Assembly (NCBI GenBank): GCA_032718475.1
Contig: JAUCBJ010000159.1
Span: 1 to 61,056, forward strand
Direction of reading: 5' to 3'
Origin: Nemertoderma westbladi
Taxonomy: Eukaryota; Xenacoelomorpha; Nemertodermatida; Nemertodermatidae
Length of the DNA: 61,056 nt
Each line of letters begins with the position of its first letter. Within the stretch, counting starts at the first letter, position 1. Shown here piece after piece: positions 57,470-61,056 of the stretch. The position numbers and the translations under genes are program-made. The notes beneath the pieces were generated by a model. It searched no databases. It worked only from the letters and a program-made list of their open reading frames with translations, and had not been told where the DNA came from.

Positions 57470-60175
57470 GGGCTGGGGTAAGATAGCCTGATTGGAGGGG
57501 GGAAGAAAAAATGACAACAAAGGAGGAAAAAGAGGGGCAAGAGAAAAGGGGAAAGAAAGGGAAGGATAAAAAGGGAAAGGACGGAAAGGAAAGAAAAAGA
57601 CAAGAAAGTTATCGATCTTAGCTTACAAGTATCCCTATCTCAACCTCGTGTCTGTCGGTCTGTTTGTCTGACGGTATGTCGTATGTCGGTCTAATCTTTG
57701 GTCTCAATTAAATCACGCAGTTTCTGGCGTCGCACAATTTCGTGGTCCGCCGCTAGGTGGTGCTAAATATATTGTCATCTAGGCTTACTAACTCACTCTC
57801 GTGCAGCGCGAAAGCCCACCCCACGCCCACGTGTTGCGTTAAAAAAGAGAACAATGGCGAAAGGGAAAGAAAATAAAAAAGAGGGTTTGAAATTAAGAGA
57901 AAATAAAAATTGGAATAATACACACATTTCTTTGCTTTTAATAATTAGTAGATAAATATTTATTGATTAAATACTGTAAATGCAGCATTACACAATTTAA
58001 CTGCAGTGAAACGTTTATGTAATTAAATAACGGTATACCTTCTTTTCGTGCCATTATGTTAAATGGCACGAAAAAAGGTATACCGTTATACACGACGTTA
58101 TATTGAACTTATATTAGCTATTATAATAAATTGAGCTATTACTGTATAAAAACGTAGGTCCTTCCTAAATTACAGAATATTATTATACTGTAATATAAAA
58201 AAAACTATTTACATACGGTAAAATTGAACATATGTTAAAATTGTACATCGGTAAACTTGCAATATAATAAATTATATACGATACTTTGTGTAGTATTTTG
58301 CTGATCAGAGTGGCCTGTAACACAAGTATAAGTAACTTAGTTGTTACACGAACGAACGTTGGTAGTGCGTGTAAATTAAGCCACAAAACTGTAAAGTTAT
58401 GGGATCAAACACTGAAAAGTTATGTAGCCTACAGGTAGCGTTACTTACGCAGTAACATGCGCTCTCCCTTTTGACGTTCATAAAGATAGATAATCGATAG
58501 GTCATCTGTCATCAAATACTCCCCGTTCCCCAATCGTTCCCCACAGCGATGTTCCGATGTACTTGTTCATCTGGTGCATCATGTTCGGCGGTAAAATATC
58601 GGTGACAACTGGGCACCGCCACTTCCCCTTTATAGCCACATTTGGCCCCAAACCAAATTATATCAATTTCGTTTCGGCTCTAAGCATTCTTGCCGCTAAA
58701 ATAATACTGTCTTTCTGAGCCTGGGGAAGATGTGGTGGAGGTGTCGTTCGTAATTCTTCAATGCCCTCTGTGAGTACAGCTGGGGCGATATTTACCTCAG
58801 CGACAGGTGGTTCACGATGAAAGGCTGTTGTAGCAGCTCTTGATGTCCCCTGGACACGAGTTACCCCAAGTCATTGATCTACGTCAGCGGAATGTTTATT
58901 CTCAGTTCCATAATTAGACGCCAGGCTGCGCTTCTTCTGCCTGTCAAGTAACCAGTTCTTGGCTAAAGCAGAAGAAACTGAAACAAGGTAGTCGGAACCT
59001 TGTCTCTTATGGCAACCTGGGTACATTCTTCAAAAGTCTTTTGGTACAAGGACATAGCCTTATCGACCATGGCTCTACCTGATACAGTTGCCAGAATGGA
59101 TTGAAATACACTAAGCCATATTTCCTCCATATCCGGATTGAAATTTGGTGGAGCCGTTTGACCAGTACCAACCCGATTCCGGCTTTGCTGTACATTTCTC
59201 ATTGAGGCCTTGCCGACAGCGTCCGGCGCAGGATCTGTCTGCCACTTAAATGTTGGAGGTGGAGGTGGAGGGGGGGGGGGGGGGGGGGGGGGTTCCTGTA
59301 GGTAGTAATGTCATTGCAGGGACACTAATAGGTGTGGTTTGTACAGTAGGTGTCTCACCAGTAGTTGTTTGTACAATATGTGTTTCGTCAGTTTGTTTGT
59401 ATAGTTGGTGTTTCGCCAGTGTAGTTGTTTGTACAGTAGGTGTTTTGTCAGTAATTGTTTGTAAAGTTGGTGTTTCGTCAGTAGTTGTTTGTTGACACAT
59501 TGATGACTCATTGCTGGGTCTGCTGTGTTAAGTCAAATGTATACAGAGTACAGCAGGGTGGCAGGCTGGTAACCAATAACCAAGCCTTGACCTGGTGGCA
59601 CCTACTACCAGTACAAGTAACCCACATAATGGAGTCTACAGTATGTGCTTGGCTTCCCAGAGAGAGAGATAGACACTGGTTGGTTATGTACAATACAAGG
59701 CCGCTGTCCACTGCGTCAAGATACAATGAAGCAAGTTCTATGCAGCTATGCTTAGATGTAGGGTCACATACTTTATGATATTATACACCACACAACTCAT
59801 TATTTACATGTTTGTTTGATTTAAACAAGAATGCAAATTAAAAATATTCAAATGGAGCATTCACATATTTTTTGTTAATTTTTTTCCGTAATGAAATACT
59901 TAGTTACGTCTGAATTTATTATTAATTCATAGTACAATCCATTCTCGGCGTCCCATTTCAATTACAAACAGCTTATGAATTCTCAATTAGCCAATCACAG
60001 GCCTCTGTTACTAAGTTGGATTTAAGATGGAATTCCCTAGCTAGCTAAGTGGAACAACCAATCAAACGTGTCTCTGCCTGGGACGTACCTTAGCCTTCTG
60101 CCTAGGACGGACCTCAGCTTAGCCTAGGACGCACCTAGGACGCACTTCAGGGCCAACTGTTTTTGGTCTGTTTTT
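57470..60175. repeat. 2.7-kb tandem duplication, unit 2
   Basis: Second unit, followed by a leftover GGGCT (60176-60180) and then unrelated sequence. Same content and order as unit 1. Confidence 0.96.
58658..59500 (-). pseudogene. Decayed ORF with TPTVQTT repeats and polyproline, copy 2
   Basis: Same as 55952-56794, including the G-run length (59270-59292), the frameshifts and the internal TGA. Confidence 0.45.
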
Positions 60176-60180
60176 GGGCT

Positions 60181-60357
60181 GAGCTACTGAACCACTTGAA
60201 TAATAGGCGTACAAATAGAAATAGCAATACAAATGAGGACTCAATGTAATCTTTAACAAGTTAATTCGAATAAAATAAAAATTTTGAAAATCCACGGCAT
60301 TTAGGGAATATAATTCTATAATCCATCTCTTTCAAAACTGCCTGGCACTGGCCTGTC
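60181..60357. other. Non-coding interval
   Basis: AT-rich sequence between the tandem duplication and the minisatellite. No gene or repeat was recognised. Confidence 0.6.
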
Positions 60358-60608
60358 GTCTCTACTACCACTGCCACCCTGGCTGTTGTTTCTACTATCA
60401 CTGCCACCCTGGTAGTTGTTTCTACTACCACTGCCACCATGGCTGTTGACTCTACATCCATTGCCACCCTGGCTGTTGTTTCCACTACCTACCACGTTGC
60501 AATCATGGCTGTTGTTTCTACTACCACTGCCACGTTGCCACCCTGGCTGACATCTTTACTACCACTGCCACCCTGGCTGGTGATTCTACAACCACTGCCA
60601 CCTGGAGA
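60358..60608. repeat. 30-bp minisatellite
   Basis: About eight units of roughly 30 bp containing CTACTACCACTGCCACCCTG, then GCTGTTGTT, with substitutions and two longer units. Since 30 is a multiple of 3, frames on both strands stay open and give Val/Thr-rich reading by chance. Confidence 0.9.
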
Positions 60609-60768
60609 CTCTGCCAGCAATCAGAATAATAGGAGAATCGCCACTCGTATCTTGACAATCACCACTACTAGTGACAGCTATACATCTTTGGAAATGGGGT
60701 GTCCAGTACTTGGCAGTACTGCTGAAGAGGCCTAAAGCCGGCCGAAACGCCGTTTCTATTAATGGTTT

Positions 60769-61056
60769 TGTAAGAGCTTTTGTGGGATAACTGATACGTT
60801 TGCCTTTGCTGGCCAGTTCCCCCCCAGGCGCTGGAATACTCTAAAAAGGGTTTCCTAACTGTATATATATTCCCCTCGCCCGCAAGGTACCTTTACAGGT
60901 GTTTTAACGGACATAAAAATCATTCTGCTATATACGTGTTTTAGCGGACATGGTAAGACAAAAAACTTGTAATGCACCAACCACCTTTCACAGCTTAGCC
61001 GTGATGATTCATATTACGACATCTAGCAGCTGGTTGCTGACATGGAAACAGCCATT
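60769..61056 (+). mobile_element. Start of another BEL/Pao-type LTR, cut by the window edge
   Basis: TGTAAGAGCTTTTGTGGGAT matches the main LTR start, with about 90 percent identity by eye over some 85 bp, including the C-run and GCTGGAATACTCT. Beyond that it diverges. It is a third LTR subfamily, either a solo LTR or the 5' end of an element outside the window. Confidence 0.7.

Noticed and set aside
60261-60735. Val/Thr-rich ORFs on both strands
   Set aside because: They follow the 30-bp minisatellite, whose length keeps frames open; no gene evidence.

Overview
This is eukaryotic, almost certainly metazoan (invertebrate-like) nuclear DNA. The genes have GT-AG introns. There is a C2H2 zinc-finger exon, a THAP-domain transposase and a BEL/Pao LTR retrotransposon (a metazoan-restricted superfamily). 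The background is AT-rich with long tandem satellites, poly-G runs and nested transposons. No bacterial operon, CRISPR array or rRNA gene is visible. The species cannot be named from the sequence alone.

Region 1 (1-21964) is a macro-tandem repeat. A unit of about 11.65 kb carries the last exon of a zinc-finger gene (minus strand), a (GGTATT)n-type hexamer array and a 154/162-bp CCGG-rich satellite. It starts again at 11651. The second copy has a shorter satellite and then breaks into a 2508-bp tandem unit (hexamer, satellite, CTTGTA repeat, flank) present about three times with essentially no divergence. The array stops abruptly at 21964 against the tail of a LINE.

Region 2 (21965-26373) holds a broken transposase-like gene of the DTTF type on the minus strand. 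It is split by a 3.0-kb terminal-inverted-repeat (TIR) transposon with a 9-10 bp target-site duplication. Removing the insert restores the reading frame. The insert carries a decayed P/THAP9-like fragment between nested inverted repeats.

Region 3 (26374-52942) starts with a P-element/THAP9-like transposase gene: a THAP exon, a 1.7-kb intron and a catalytic exon. The catalytic exon is split by a 20.7-kb BEL/Pao insertion with a clean 5-bp duplication (CCCTC) and nearly identical LTRs, so the insertion is young. The insert holds a complete 2726-residue Gag-Pol ORF. Joined to its 3' end in inverted orientation are a second, slightly different LTR, leader and gag truncated inside gag. Next to the 3' LTR lies a 1.42-kb palindromic piggyBac-like element at TTAA. 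The result is four levels of nesting and a long inverted repeat with arms of about 5.5 kb.

Region 4 (52943-61056) is non-coding. It holds a tRNA-derived Pol III promoter (SINE head), a 2.7-kb direct tandem duplication carrying a decayed ORF and a 63-bp hairpin, a 30-bp minisatellite, and the start of another BEL-type LTR at the right edge.

The window is a transposon graveyard with a few recent arrivals. The most unusual points are the inverted chimeric BEL element, a cluster of in-frame 5' splice-site consensus sequences in its gag-pol, the exon-bearing macrosatellite, and the cluster of TTCTAGAA palindromes in the THAP-gene intron.
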